From contig NZ_NPKI01000015.1 in assembly GCF_002284565.1 (NCBI RefSeq), forward strand, positions 558,001 through 622,000: a stretch of DNA of 64,000 bases, in the 5' to 3' direction. The stretch is from Mesorhizobium mediterraneum. Its GTDB lineage: Bacteria; Pseudomonadota; Alphaproteobacteria; Rhizobiales; Rhizobiaceae. Numbering within the stretch: position 1 is the stretch's first letter; each line of letters opens with the position of its first letter. Positions 37,112-46,283 of the stretch are shown here, one piece after another. The notes under the pieces are model-generated. The model saw only the letters and a list, made by a program, of their open reading frames with translations, made no database searches and was not told where the DNA came from. The position numbers were made by a program, and so were the translations under genes.

Positions 37112-37471
37112 ATGAACAAAAACAAACAGACTGCGCTTGTCGCGGCGACGATCGCGGCTGGCCTCATGGTCGGCGCATCCACCTCCCCTGCCGCCGCTCA
37201 ATGCGGCCGCGCCTCCTGGTACGCGCTGCACTCGAAGACCGCTTCGGGCGAGCGGATGAACCCGTCGGCGCTGACCGCGGCGCACCGCACCTTGCCTTTT
37301 GGCACCAAGCTGAAGGTCACCAACCGCAACAATGGCCGCAGCGTCGTCGTGCGCATCAACGACCGTGGCCCGTTCATCAAGGGGCGCGTGATCGACCTGT
37401 CGAAGGGCGCCGCCAGGCGGCTCGGCTTCATCAGTTCGGGCCATACTTCCGTGTGCACCGACCGCGTGTGA
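37112..37471 (+). CDS. rlpA: RlpA-like septal ring lytic transglycosylase, DPBB domain only
   Basis: The 119-residue secreted protein has a signal peptide ([24 protein letters not shown]) and a double-psi beta-barrel with [29 protein letters not shown] and [19 protein letters not shown], the RlpA hallmarks including the catalytic Glu and Asp regions. RlpA enzymes cleave naked glycan strands at the septum. The usual C-terminal SPOR domain is absent, so septal targeting would need another route; the symbol is by domain similarity. Confidence 0.82.
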   Translation: MNKNKQTALVAATIAAGLMVGASTSPAAAQCGRASWYALHSKTASGERMNPSALTAAHRTLPFGTKLKVTNRNNGRSVVVRINDRGPFIKGRVIDLSKGAARRLGFISSGHTSVCTDRV

Positions 37472-37705
37472 TGCTTCTTGTGTCCGGCCAGCGCCGGACA
37501 CGCCTTGCCTCGTTACGCCTTCGCAGTCGCACAATAAGCCGGCTCCCGCCGTTCAAAGCCGGATTTCAACACCTTAAACGAAAGTATGAGCATAAATCAC
37601 GGCACATGACGTATTGCATCGCAGCAGTTTGTTGTTAACTTCCCCGCGAGAGATTCAAGGCTCGGCACTGCTGTCGTCCCTTCGGTCGCAGCAGCGGGGT
37701 TCTCG

Positions 37706-38983
37706 ATGTTCTACCAGTTCTACGAATTGAACCACGCCGCCGTGCAACCAGCCCGCCTCTATGCCGATGCGGTGCGGATGCTCTACACCAATCCGCTGAA
37801 TCCATTCACGCACACGTCCTGGGGCCGCTCGGTCGCGGCAACGGCCGAATTGTTCGAGCGCACGACGCGCCGCTACAGCAAGCCGCAATTCGGCCTGACC
37901 AAAACCGTGGTCGACTGGAAAAGCGTCGACGTCACCGAAAAGACGGTGTGGTCGCGGCCGTTCTGCAATCTGCTCCGCTTCGAGCGGGCGGTTCCCGCCG
38001 GCCGCCGGCCCGATCCGAAGCTGCTGATAGTGGCGCCGATGTCGGGCCATTATGCGACGCTGCTGCGCGGCACGGTCGAGGCGATGCTGCCCCATGCCGA
38101 CGTGCACATCACCGACTGGGTGGACGCCCGCATGGTGCCGCTCAGCGATGGCAGCTTCGACCTCGACGACTACATCGACTACATCATAGACATGCTGCAC
38201 GCGCTAGGCCCCGATACCCATGTCATGGCGGTATGCCAGCCTTCGGTGCCGGTGCTGGCGGCTGTGGCGCTGATGGAAACGCGCGGCGACCCGTTCGTTC
38301 CTTCGACAATGACGCTGATGGGCGGGCCGATCGACACCCGCCGCAATCCGACCGCGGTCAATCTTCTGGCCGAGGAAAAGGGCATCGACTGGTTCCGCGA
38401 CAACGTCGTCATGCAGGCGCCGTGGCCGGTGCCGGGCTTCGGCCGTGAGGTATATCCCGGCTTCCTGCAGCTTTCGGGCTTCATGAGCATGAATCTCGAC
38501 CGCCACATCATCGCCCACAAGGACTTCTTCATGCATCTGGTGAAGCATGATGGCGACAATGCCGAGAAGCACCGCGACTTTTACGACGAATATATGGCGG
38601 TGATGGATCTGACGGCGGAGTTCTACCTGCAGACCGTCGACACCGTGTTTGTCCGCCACGCTCTGCCCAAGGGCGAAATGACGCATCGCGGCGTGGCCAT
38701 CGATCCCTCAGCGATCCGCAATGTCGCCCTGTTCACCGTCGAGGGCGAGAACGACGACATTTCCGGCCTCGGCCAGACCCAGGCCGCACACGACCTCTGC
38801 GTCAACATCCCCGCGGACAGGCACGCTCACTACATGCAGCCGGCGGTCGGCCATTACGGCGTCTTCAACGGCTCGCGCTTCCGCTCCGAAATCGTGCCGC
38901 GCATCGTCGACTTCATCACCAGCTATGGCCGCCAGACCCGCGTTGCAGTGAAGCCGAAGCTGGTCCGCACCGCCAAAAAGTAA
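37706..38983 (+). CDS. phaZ: Intracellular polyhydroxybutyrate depolymerase
   Basis: The 425-residue protein matches the intracellular PhaZ family: it begins MFYQFYELNHAAVQPARLYA, has LLIVAPMSGHYATLLRGTV, and a CQPSVP box at the nucleophile position, where the family uses Cys in place of Ser. A C-terminal GHYGVFNGSRFR supplies the His. It mobilises stored poly-3-hydroxybutyrate, a main carbon reserve in free-living rhizobia. The gene stands alone, with 234 bases upstream that show no other gene. Confidence 0.9.
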   Translation: MFYQFYELNHAAVQPARLYADAVRMLYTNPLNPFTHTSWGRSVAATAELFERTTRRYSKPQFGLTKTVVDWKSVDVTEKTVWSRPFCNLLRFERAVPAGRRPDPKLLIVAPMSGHYATLLRGTVEAMLPHADVHITDWVDARMVPLSDGSFDLDDYIDYIIDMLHALGPDTHVMAVCQPSVPVLAAVALMETRGDPFVPSTMTLMGGPIDTRRNPTAVNLLAEEKGIDWFRDNVVMQAPWPVPGFGREVYPGFLQLSGFMSMNLDRHIIAHKDFFMHLVKHDGDNAEKHRDFYDEYMAVMDLTAEFYLQTVDTVFVRHALPKGEMTHRGVAIDPSAIRNVALFTVEGENDDISGLGQTQAAHDLCVNIPADRHAHYMQPAVGHYGVFNGSRFRSEIVPRIVDFITSYGRQTRVAVKPKLVRTAKK

Positions 38984-39118
38984 GAATGCACCTTATGAGG
39001 CCCGGATGGTAGCAGCCGCTCAAATCTACCTGTTGCACAATAGCCGCGTTTTCGGCCGTGCCGGTAACCATGTCGCAAATCTGGCCGTTCGTATAATTGA
39101 CGGGACTGTGAATCGCCC

Positions 39119-39133
39119 TTAACGTTTCGTTAA
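39119..39133. promoter_or_regulatory. Candidate CtrA-binding site
   Basis: TTAACGTTTCGTTAA is a perfect TTAA-N7-TTAA match to the CtrA full site. It lies 22 bases upstream of the transglutaminase-like protease start. CtrA is the cell-cycle response regulator of alphaproteobacteria. Confidence 0.55.
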
Positions 39134-39154
39134 CAACAAGGGACGAGGGGGACA

Positions 39155-39772
39155 ATGATTTCCTCACCAATGGCGAGAAAGGTGCGCGTGTGCGCACTCG
39201 CAGGGCTGGCACTTGCGGCAGGCTGGTCGACGGCGGCTTCGGCGGCCGGACCAATGGCAACCGGCGGCCCGACATCGCAGCCGATCGGCCATTACGATTT
39301 CTGCAAGACCAATCCGGCCGAATGCTCAATCCGCCCGGGCAATCTCGCCCCCGCCACCATGACCGGCTCGCTCTGGCGCAAGATGCTCAGCGTCAACGCC
39401 AGGGTCAACGCCGCCGTCAAGCCGATAAGCGACTTCGACATCTACGGCAAGGACGAGGTCTGGGCCTATCCGGCCAAGGGTGTCGGCGACTGTGAGGACT
39501 ATGTCCTGGAGAAGCGCCGCGAATTGAACCGCATGGGCGTGTCTTACGCCGATCTTCTGATGACCGTGGTGCGCAAGCCCGACGGCGAGGGCCATGCAGT
39601 GCTGACGGTGCGCACGAGCAAGGGCGACTACATCCTCGACAATCTGGACGGAAAGGTCCGCGCGTGGGACCGGACCGGCTACCGCTTCCTCAAGCGGCAG
39701 GCGATCGACAATACCGGCCGCTGGGTCTCGATCCGTGATGGCCAGCAAGTTCTGGTCGGCGCGGTCCAGTAG
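39155..39772 (+). CDS. Bacterial transglutaminase-like cysteine proteinase (BTLCP, LapG-type)
   Basis: This 205-residue periplasmic protein has a signal peptide (VCALAGLALAAGWSTAASAAG) and a papain-like core with Cys in GVGDCEDYVLEKRREL, His in GEGHAVLTVRT and Asp in YILDNLDGKV, the PF06035 triad. LapG relatives clip surface adhesins; others have unknown targets. No lapD or adhesin gene is adjacent. A CtrA-type site just upstream suggests cell-cycle control. Confidence 0.85.
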   Translation: MISSPMARKVRVCALAGLALAAGWSTAASAAGPMATGGPTSQPIGHYDFCKTNPAECSIRPGNLAPATMTGSLWRKMLSVNARVNAAVKPISDFDIYGKDEVWAYPAKGVGDCEDYVLEKRRELNRMGVSYADLLMTVVRKPDGEGHAVLTVRTSKGDYILDNLDGKVRAWDRTGYRFLKRQAIDNTGRWVSIRDGQQVLVGAVQ

Positions 39773-39779
39773 CAGGCGA

Positions 39780-40148
39780 TCACTTCGGCTGCTTCAAAGC
39801 GGCGCGGATCGATGCGGTGATGCGGCGAAGCTCGGCTTCGTCGAGTTTTTCGATGTTCTCGGCCAGCAGATTGGCAAGCTCGGTGGCAGCGGGGCTTAGG
39901 CCTGACGTGTCGAGCTTCACCCGCGGGTGCGAGGTCTCGGCCAGCCGCGCGAGTTCTTCCGCATCGTCCCATATGACGTTGAAATAGCCGATGATCTTCT
40001 GGATCAGCGTCCAGGTCGGCGCGCCGCGACGGCCATGCTCCAGCGCCGACAGATAGGCGGCGCTGACGCCGATCGCCTCGGCCATGGCCTTTTGACTGAC
40101 GCCGCGCTCGCTTCGCAACGCGCGAAGCTTTTCGCCGAACGGGGTCAC
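39780..40148 (-). CDS. XRE-family helix-turn-helix regulator
   Basis: The 122-residue protein begins (GTG start) with TPFGEKLRALRSERGVSQKAMAEAIGVSAAYLSALEHGRRG, an HTH_3 domain with the recognition helix near residues 28-40. Its C-terminal tail ends RITASIRAALKQPK. The GTG at 40148 is chosen because GAGGAC lies upstream and longer versions would overlap the Smr gene. It follows that gene by 10 bases, so they share a transcript. Targets are unknown. Confidence 0.82.
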   Translation of the reverse strand: MTPFGEKLRALRSERGVSQKAMAEAIGVSAAYLSALEHGRRGAPTWTLIQKIIGYFNVIWDDAEELARLAETSHPRVKLDTSGLSPAATELANLLAENIEKLDEAELRRITASIRAALKQPK

Positions 40149-40158
40149 AAGTTCGTCC

Positions 40159-40692
40159 TCATAGGCGCGCCCGCCGCAGGCGGACATAGAGCGCGCCGGA
40201 GCCGCCATGGTTGCGGGCGGCATGGTCGTGGCTGGAGACGAGCGGCCTGAATGCGGGTGTCGACAGCCAGGCCGGCACGGCGCGCCGCAAGACGCCGTCG
40301 CCGCCCGACGAGGAGCCTTTGCCGGTGATGACCAGCACATAGCGGATGCCGCCGGCATGCGCCCGGTGCAGAAAGGAAAACAATAGCGAATAGGCCTCGT
40401 CCTGGGTCAGGCCATGCAGATCGACGCGGCCTTCGATCGGCAGCCGGCCCTTCGACAGTTTTTCCAGCGTCGGTTCGTCGAGCGCATGTGAAACGTGCTG
40501 CGTCTTTGCTTTCGTGGCCGCGGCCGGAGCCATGGCCTGGGCACGCGGCGGTGGCTTCGTGTCATCACCGTTGTCCGGGCCGATGTCGGGACTGTCGATG
40601 GCGGACTTGCCCTTCAGCGGCTTGGCCGTGCGCGCCACCAGGTTCCACAGCACCCGGTCGTCCTCGCTCAGCCTGTCGATGCGTCGGGTCAT
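40159..40692 (-). CDS. Smr-domain protein
   Basis: The 177-residue protein has a poorly conserved, probably disordered N-terminal half and a C-terminal Smr domain (about residues 85-175). The nuclease-like motifs are VDLHGLTQDEA, VLVITGKGSSSGGDG and a C-terminal HGGSGALYVRLRR. Smr domains are found in MutS2 and as stand-alone nucleases acting on branched DNA or mRNA. It overlaps the mltA stop (ATGA) and is upstream of the XRE gene. Confidence 0.87.
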   Translation of the reverse strand: MTRRIDRLSEDDRVLWNLVARTAKPLKGKSAIDSPDIGPDNGDDTKPPPRAQAMAPAAATKAKTQHVSHALDEPTLEKLSKGRLPIEGRVDLHGLTQDEAYSLLFSFLHRAHAGGIRYVLVITGKGSSSGGDGVLRRAVPAWLSTPAFRPLVSSHDHAARNHGGSGALYVRLRRARL

Positions 40693-41840
40693 CGCCCCGC
40701 CTCCCGAACAAGCGGACGCGGTATCAGCGCGTAGAAATCGGCAGGATTGCGGACGACACCGGCGATCTCGCCGGCCGCGTCGCCCGTTCCGGCGAACAGG
40801 TCGCCACGGGCCGGCCCGGTGATGGCCGAGCCGGTGTCCTGCGCGATCATCAGCCGCCGGAACGGCTTTCTATCGAAGGCGGTCAGCGAGGGCGCGTCGA
40901 TGTAGAACGGCGTGCCGAACGTATGGAGCAGCCGGTCGACGGCGACGGAGCGGCCCGGCGTCAGCGGCACCTTGGCGGCAGCGATCGGCCCGAGTTCCGG
41001 GTCGTCGACCCCCGCCTCGCTGAGGGAAATCTCGCGGAAAAAAATATAGGAGCGGTTGCGCCACAGTATCTCGTCGATGCGATCCGGATGCGCCTTGAAC
41101 CAGGCACGGATCGACTGCATGGTCACCGCTTGCAGCGGGATTTCGCCTAGCTCACTCAGGATCATGCCCGGTCCGGTAAAGCGCTGGCCGGATTTGGCGG
41201 CATAGGTGACGCGGCAAAGCCGGCCGTCGGTCATGGTGAGCCGCGCAGAACCCTGCACATGGATGAAGAAGGCGTCGACCTTGTCGGCGAGCCAGGCGAT
41301 TTCCAACCCCTTGCCGGCCAGGCTTTTGCCGGCCAAACCTTCGCCAGCAAGCGCGCCGCGCTCGATCTCGCCGCGGTCAAAGTACTCGACCGGTCCGTTC
41401 GGCGTCTCGCGGCCGAAGGCGAGATAAAGGTCGATGCCGGGCGGCCGGTTGACGTCGTCGATGTCGACGAGATCGGCCGGGCGCGACAGCAGCGGCACCG
41501 TAAAGCGCTCGGTTCGCACCGGTGAGGCGTCGACCACGGGTTCATAGAAGCCGGTGACGAGGCCGGCGCCGCTGCCTTCGGCCCTTATGTGCGCCGGGAT
41601 GAAATGACGCTCGAAGAAGGCGCGGGCTTGCGCCCGGTCGGTTGGCGGAACGGTGCGGGCCGCAGCGTAGGCGTCGGTGAAGGCGTTGAAGTCGACGCCG
41701 AGCCCGCCGGAGCGATAGGGTTTTGTCAGGACATGAAAAGCCGAACGCCGGAAAGCCGCGAACGCAGCCAGATGGTTGTCCTCGTCCCAACCGGGCAGAT
41801 CGTCAAAGGATTTTTCGCGGAACGCCTGAGAAAGCGACAC
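40689..41840 (-). CDS. mltA: Membrane-bound lytic murein transglycosylase A
   Basis: The 383-residue protein has the MltA barrel (GLVTGFYEPVVDAS, DAFFIHVQGSARL) and a 3D domain with the catalytic Asp region MIAQDTGSAITGPARGDLF. It cleaves glycan strands to 1,6-anhydromuramic products in the periplasm. No signal peptide or lipobox is obvious at this GTG start (41840), so the true N-terminus may differ. A 15-bp unit repeated three times encodes LAGEG-LAGKS-LAGKG. Tim44-like lies upstream with a 24-base gap, and Smr overlaps the stop. Confidence 0.88.
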   Translation of the reverse strand: MSLSQAFREKSFDDLPGWDEDNHLAAFAAFRRSAFHVLTKPYRSGGLGVDFNAFTDAYAAARTVPPTDRAQARAFFERHFIPAHIRAEGSGAGLVTGFYEPVVDASPVRTERFTVPLLSRPADLVDIDDVNRPPGIDLYLAFGRETPNGPVEYFDRGEIERGALAGEGLAGKSLAGKGLEIAWLADKVDAFFIHVQGSARLTMTDGRLCRVTYAAKSGQRFTGPGMILSELGEIPLQAVTMQSIRAWFKAHPDRIDEILWRNRSYIFFREISLSEAGVDDPELGPIAAAKVPLTPGRSVAVDRLLHTFGTPFYIDAPSLTAFDRKPFRRLMIAQDTGSAITGPARGDLFAGTGDAAGEIAGVVRNPADFYALIPRPLVREAGR

Positions 41841-41864
41841 GACAGACCCCGCCGTGGTCCGGGC

Positions 41865-42569
41865 TCAGTCTTCTTCTTCGGTGGCGACCAGCTTCCAGTT
41901 CGGGTCGCGCGAGCGCGTGTCGCGGGCGAATGTCCAGACGTCCTTGACCTCGGCGACGGTCTCGGGATCGCCGTCGATGACGGCGCCGGCCTTGTCGCGC
42001 GTCGCCGAAATCAGCTCGCTGACGATGCGCAGCGTGATATGCGCCTCGCCGCCCTTCATCTCGGCGGAGACGATGTCGGCCTTGTCGATGCCGACGAAAG
42101 ACGACTGGATCTTTTCCGATTTCGCCTCACGGTCGCCGATGGCCGCGACAAAGCCGTCATAGACCTCGCGCGACAACAGGTTCTTCAGCGTCTTGCGGTC
42201 GCCATCGGCGTAGGCCATGACGATCATCTCATAGGCCATCTTGGCGCCGTCGACGAAGGTCTTGGGGTCGAATGCCGGATCATTGTCCTTGATCGTGCGC
42301 AGGCCCCAGTTGAGATCGGTGTCAGGCTTGGCGAAGGCGTCGATCGCCGCATAGGCGTCGATGGCCGGCTCTCCCGGCGCCCGCTTGCGCGGCAGCGAGA
42401 CCACATTTTCGGGTTTCTGGGCGGCGTCCTCGCGCGTCCGGCTCGCCGTATAGGGATCGAAGGGCGGGCGTTCGCTGCCGGTGCGGCGGCCGAGCACGTT
42501 GCGCAGCTGGAAAAAGATCACAACCGCCGCAACCAGAAAGAAAATCGTGCCGAAGTCGAAGAATCCCAT
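41865..42569 (-). CDS. Tim44-like domain protein
   Basis: The 234-residue protein begins with a membrane anchor (MGFFDFGTIFFLVAAVVIFF), followed by a linker and a C-terminal Tim44-like domain (residues about 95-230, with MIVMAYADGDRKTLKNLLSR and VWTFARDTRSRDPNWKLVA). Alphaproteobacterial members (TimA) are inner-membrane proteins related to the mitochondrial import motor factor. A TTG at 42581 is an alternative start. It is divergent from fxsA and is the first gene of the Tim44-mltA-smr-xre string. Confidence 0.87.
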   Translation of the reverse strand: MGFFDFGTIFFLVAAVVIFFQLRNVLGRRTGSERPPFDPYTASRTREDAAQKPENVVSLPRKRAPGEPAIDAYAAIDAFAKPDTDLNWGLRTIKDNDPAFDPKTFVDGAKMAYEMIVMAYADGDRKTLKNLLSREVYDGFVAAIGDREAKSEKIQSSFVGIDKADIVSAEMKGGEAHITLRIVSELISATRDKAGAVIDGDPETVAEVKDVWTFARDTRSRDPNWKLVATEEED

Positions 42570-42747
42570 ATCTTCCGCCAATCAATCCCTACTCCGGCCG
42601 GACCGCCCGGCCTAGCAATGGCTGCGGTCGCATAGCGTTCAACATTCAAAGCATATAGAACGCAAGGTGCCATCATTCAAATTAAAGGCAGGCATACCTA
42701 TCTACAAGCTCCAGTGCCAGCGGCGATTGCTCGCCGGCCGGCAAAAC

Positions 42748-43269
42748 ATGGAAACGATCGGTCAAGATTTGCGTATTTCGCTGCTTCCCCTGTTCATTCT
42801 CGCGCTTCCGCTGCTGGAGATCGCCGGTTTCGTCGTTGTCGGCCGCCAGGTCGGCGCATTGGCGACGGTCGGCCTGGTGCTGGCCTCGAGCATCGCCGGC
42901 GCGCTGTTGTTGCGATACCAGGGTTTCGGCGTCATGAGCCGGGTCCGTGCCGAGATGGACGCCGGACGTGATCCAAGCCGCCAGCTCGCGCACGGCGCGA
43001 TGATCGTGCTGGCGGCGATCCTGCTCATCATTCCCGGCTTCATAACAGACATTTTCGGCATTCTGCTGTTCCTGCCGCCGGTCCGCGACCTTGCCTGGCG
43101 CCTGTTGAAAGGCCGTATCGTGCTGGCGACCAATTTCGGCACCGGCGGTTTCCGCGCCCGGCAACGCGACAAGACCATCGATCTCGACGACGGCGACTAT
43201 TCGCGCGGCGACGATCACGGGCGTGGGCCGGATCACACTTCTCCCTGGCGCCGCCTCAAGGACGACTAG
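42748..43269 (+). CDS. fxsA: FxsA-family membrane protein
   Basis: This 173-residue inner-membrane protein has about three helices: LPLFILALPLLEIAGFVVVG, TVGLVLASSIAGALLL and AMIVLAAILLIIPGFITDIF. The family motif GFITDIFGILLFLPPVR and a polar acidic tail (DLDDGDYSRGDDHGR) follow. FxsA of E. coli modulates exclusion of phage T7 by F plasmids; the wider role is unknown. The ATG at 42748 gives the normal family N-terminus. Confidence 0.85.
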   Translation: METIGQDLRISLLPLFILALPLLEIAGFVVVGRQVGALATVGLVLASSIAGALLLRYQGFGVMSRVRAEMDAGRDPSRQLAHGAMIVLAAILLIIPGFITDIFGILLFLPPVRDLAWRLLKGRIVLATNFGTGGFRARQRDKTIDLDDGDYSRGDDHGRGPDHTSPWRRLKDD

Positions 43270-43408
43270 GTCACCTCAGGGGCGACTGGTCGGCAAACGC
43301 CTCCGGAACGAATGCCCGGCAAACCTTGTCTTGTCATGCCGACCATGGTAGCGAACGCCCGATTTCAATCCGGTCAGCAACGCTGCCCAGGCAAAAGGAC
43401 AACAGCTT

Positions 43409-43909
43409 ATGGCCAGCAAAGACGACGCGCCGACCGGCGCGGCCAATGGCAACGGTGACGTGACGCAGCCTTCGCTCAACGTGCTCGCCCAATATGTGAA
43501 GGACCTTTCCTTCGAAAGCCCCGGCGCGCCGAACTCGCTGCGCGGCCGCGACAAGGCCCCCGGCATCGCCATCAACGTCAATGTCAACGCCAACCCGCTT
43601 TCGGACAAGCAGTTCGACGTCAATTTGACGCTGAACGCCAAGGCGTCCTTCGATCAGGAAGTGCTCTTCAACGTCGAGCTGGTCTATGGCGGCGTGTTCG
43701 CCATCAGCGGCTTCCCGCAGGAGCACATGCTGCCGCTGCTGTTCATCGAATGCCCGCGGCTCTTGTTCCCGTTCGCCAGGCAGATCATTGCCGAGGCGAC
43801 GCGCAATGGCGGCTTCCCGCCCTTGATGCTCGACCCGATCGATTTTGCGCAGATGTTCCAGCAAAAGCTGGCCGAGGACCAGGCCGCCGGCAAAGTCAAG
43901 GCGAGCTGA
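43409..43909 (+). CDS. secB: Protein-export chaperone SecB
   Basis: This 166-residue cytoplasmic chaperone keeps preproteins unfolded and hands them to Sec[41 protein letters not shown] and the acidic and groove segment [25 protein letters not shown] are diagnostic. The N-terminal polar tail is longer than in E. coli, as in other alphaproteobacteria. It is followed by a good intrinsic terminator and is convergent with dnaQ. Confidence 0.96.
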   Translation: MASKDDAPTGAANGNGDVTQPSLNVLAQYVKDLSFESPGAPNSLRGRDKAPGIAINVNVNANPLSDKQFDVNLTLNAKASFDQEVLFNVELVYGGVFAISGFPQEHMLPLLFIECPRLLFPFARQIIAEATRNGGFPPLMLDPIDFAQMFQQKLAEDQAAGKVKAS

Positions 43910-43931
43910 AGCTATTGTAGAGCAGCCTCTG

Positions 43932-43958
43932 AAAGCCCGGCTTCGCGCCGGGCTTTTT
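43932..43958 (+). terminator. Intrinsic terminator of secB
   Basis: AAAGCCCGG, a CTTCGCG loop and CCGGGCTTTTT form a GC-rich stem ended by a T-run, 23 bases after the secB stop. A piece of family B repeat (GATGCCGGCAGGCCAGAGGGG) follows at 43966-43986. Confidence 0.9.
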
Positions 43959-44014
43959 GTTTGAGATGCCGGCAGGCCAGAGGGGAGTGCGACGGAGCGC
44001 TCCCGTCAAAATCA

Positions 44015-44734
44015 CTATGCCGCGGAGCTCGCTTCCGGCGTAACGCGCAGCCAGAGCGCCTTTTCGCCTAAGGTGCCGACCATGCTCGCGTGCGCGGTGC
44101 GCTCGGCGTCGGTCACACGGGACGGCAGCGCTATCGGCCGCGCGCCGATGCTGATGTCGATATCGTCGACATTTCTCCTGCCGCCGGCGGGCGCCGTGGC
44201 ACTGTCGAGGATCAGCGCCGCCTGCTTGCCGCCGATGAGTTCGATATAGACCTCGGCCAGCAACTCCGAATCGAGCAGCGCGCCGTGCTTGGTGCGACGG
44301 GCATTGTCGATGCCGTAGCGCCGGCAGAGCGCGTCCAGCGAATTCGGTCCCATCGGATGCTTGCGGCGCGCCAACGCCAGCGTGTCGACGACAAGTCCGG
44401 GATCGACGACCGGGTGGCCGAGCCGGCCGAATTCGACATTGAGGAAGGCGATGTCGAAAGTGGCATTGTGGGCGACCAGCTTGGCGCCGTCGATGAAGGC
44501 AAGAAACTCGTCGGCGATGTCGCTGAAGGTCGGCTTGCCCATGAGGTCGGCGGCGCTGATGCCATGAACCGCCTGCGCCTCCGCGTGAATTGGTCGTCCT
44601 TGCGGATTGATGTAATGGTGGAAGGTACGGCCGGTCGGGAACCGATTGACCAGCTCGATGCAGCCAAGCTCGATGACGCGGTCATCGCGGAAATCGAGGC
44701 CGGTGGTTTCCGTATCGAAGATGATCTCGCGCAT
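44015..44734 (-). CDS. dnaQ: DNA polymerase III epsilon subunit
   Basis: The 3'-5' proofreading exonuclease of the replicative polymerase. The 239-residue protein has exonuclease motif I IIFDTETTGLDF, motif II HNATFDIAFLNVEF, and motif III HGALLDSELLAEVYIEL with the usual H..D pair. The C-terminal part should bind the alpha subunit. It follows coaE on the same strand with an 86-base gap. Confidence 0.94.
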   Translation of the reverse strand: MREIIFDTETTGLDFRDDRVIELGCIELVNRFPTGRTFHHYINPQGRPIHAEAQAVHGISAADLMGKPTFSDIADEFLAFIDGAKLVAHNATFDIAFLNVEFGRLGHPVVDPGLVVDTLALARRKHPMGPNSLDALCRRYGIDNARRTKHGALLDSELLAEVYIELIGGKQAALILDSATAPAGGRRNVDDIDISIGARPIALPSRVTDAERTAHASMVGTLGEKALWLRVTPEASSAA

Positions 44735-44820
44735 CTAAACAGTCCGTTGGCTCCGGCGTCATTCCAGCCGAATCATGATGGGAACAAATTGGCAACATAT
44801 TACGCCGGATGCAAGCGTCG

Positions 44821-45423
44821 TTAAGCAGGCTTCCCGGCCTTATCCCCGACCAGTTCGGCGACGATCGCATCGACCGCCACGCGCGCCGCATCAAAACCCT
44901 GTCCGGTGTCGATGATGAAATCGGCGCGCTTGCGCTTTTCGGCGTCGGGAACCTGCCTGGCCAGGATCGACGCGAGCTTCCCTTCGCTCATCCCCGGCCG
45001 CGCCAGCACCCGGGCGCGCTGGATTTCGGCCGAGGCGGTGACGACCACAACCTTGTCGACGCGGTCGCGGCCGCCGGTTTCGAACAGCAGCGGGATATCG
45101 AGAACGACAAGCGGCGCGCCGGCGGCCCGGTTCCTGGCCAAGAAGGCGTCGGCGTCGGCGCGGACCAGCGGGTGGATGATCGCTTCCAGCCGTTTCAGCG
45201 CGGCTGCATCGCCGAGCACCCGCTCGGCCAGCTTTGTGCGATCGACCGAGCCGGATCTGGTGGTTCCGGGAAAAGCCGCCTCCACCAGCGGAGCGGCCTT
45301 GCCGGTGTAGAGGCGATGCACCGCCTCGTCCGAATCGTGGACTGGCACGCCGGCCTCGGCAAACATCTTGGCCGTGGTCGACTTGCCCATGCCGATCGAT
45401 CCGGTGAGGCCGAGCACGATCAT
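44821..45423 (-). CDS. coaE: Dephospho-CoA kinase
   Basis: Final step of coenzyme A synthesis: ATP-dependent phosphorylation of the ribose 3'-OH. The 200-residue P-loop kinase starts [21 protein letters not shown], with [10 protein letters not shown] and [12 protein letters not shown] further on. I choose ATG 45423 because AAGGAG sits eight bases upstream; a GTG at 45432 that overlaps the aroE stop (GTGA) has the ribosome site too close. It is co-transcribed with aroE and maf. Confidence 0.94.
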   Translation of the reverse strand: MIVLGLTGSIGMGKSTTAKMFAEAGVPVHDSDEAVHRLYTGKAAPLVEAAFPGTTRSGSVDRTKLAERVLGDAAALKRLEAIIHPLVRADADAFLARNRAAGAPLVVLDIPLLFETGGRDRVDKVVVVTASAEIQRARVLARPGMSEGKLASILARQVPDAEKRKRADFIIDTGQGFDAARVAVDAIVAELVGDKAGKPA

Positions 45424-45428
45424 GCCTT

Positions 45429-46283
45429 TCACTCCTTGGTAATTCCTTGGGCACCGAGATCGGCGACGATCATCTGCCGCAATTCGGCAGTGACCTCCGG
45501 CCTGATCCCGAACCAGCGCTCGAAGCCGGGCACCGCCTGGTGCAAAAGCATGCCGAGCCCGTCGACCGCCTTCAGGCCCCGCGCTTTGGCCGCGGCCAGC
45601 AACGGCGTTTCCAGCGGCACATAGACAATGTCGGTGACGATGGCATGGTCCGGCAGCCTGGCTGGATCGGCGGACAGGCCTTCATTGCCATGCATGCCGA
45701 GCGCTGACGTGTTGACCAGCAGGCCGGCATCGGCAAGCAGCTCGTCGGTCGCAGCCATGCCATGGGCCGAGACCCCGGCACCGAAACGGTCGCGCAGCTC
45801 CTGCGCCCTCGCAAGCGTCCGGTTGACGATGCGCATGTCGCTGACGCCGCGCTCAATCAGCGCGTGGATGACCGCGCGGGAAGCGCCGCCGGCGCCGAGC
45901 ACCACCGCCGGGCCATTATTTGCCCAGCCCGGCGCGTGCTCGTCGAGATTGGCGGCAAAGCCATGGGCGTCGGTGTTGCCGCCCCACAGATATCCGCCCT
46001 CGAACCACAGCGTGTTGACCGCGCCGATCTGTTCGGCCGCATCGTCGCGGCGCGCCGCCAATGCGAAGGCGGCCTCCTTGTGCGGGATGGTGATGTTGCC
46101 GCCACGGTAGCCATTCGTCTCGAGCGTTCTGACGAATTCGGCAAAATCGTACGGCGCGACGTCGATGGCCCGGTAGCTGCCGTCGATACCGTATGTCGCC
46201 AGCCAATAAGAGTGGATCTTCGGCGACCGCGAATGCGCCACCGGGTGGCCGGTGACGAAGGCCTTTTTCGCGGCCTCAGCCAT
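45429..46283 (-). CDS. aroE: Shikimate dehydrogenase
   Basis: This NADPH-dependent enzyme reduces 3-dehydroshikimate in aromatic amino-acid synthesis. The 284-residue protein has the substrate-binding start [17 protein letters not shown], the catalytic Lys in [14 protein letters not shown], and the nucleotide loop [16 protein letters not shown]. The ATG at 46283 overlaps the maf end by eight bases. The C-terminal [18 protein letters not shown] is typical. Confidence 0.95.
   Translation of the reverse strand: MAEAAKKAFVTGHPVAHSRSPKIHSYWLATYGIDGSYRAIDVAPYDFAEFVRTLETNGYRGGNITIPHKEAAFALAARRDDAAEQIGAVNTLWFEGGYLWGGNTDAHGFAANLDEHAPGWANNGPAVVLGAGGASRAVIHALIERGVSDMRIVNRTLARAQELRDRFGAGVSAHGMAATDELLADAGLLVNTSALGMHGNEGLSADPARLPDHAIVTDIVYVPLETPLLAAAKARGLKAVDGLGMLLHQAVPGFERWFGIRPEVTAELRQMIVADLGAQGITKE

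Noticed and set aside
39780-40358. Longer version of the XRE regulator with a Pro/Ala-rich N-terminus
   Set aside because: The extension overlaps the Smr gene and is unlike XRE proteins; the GTG at 40148 has a better ribosome site.
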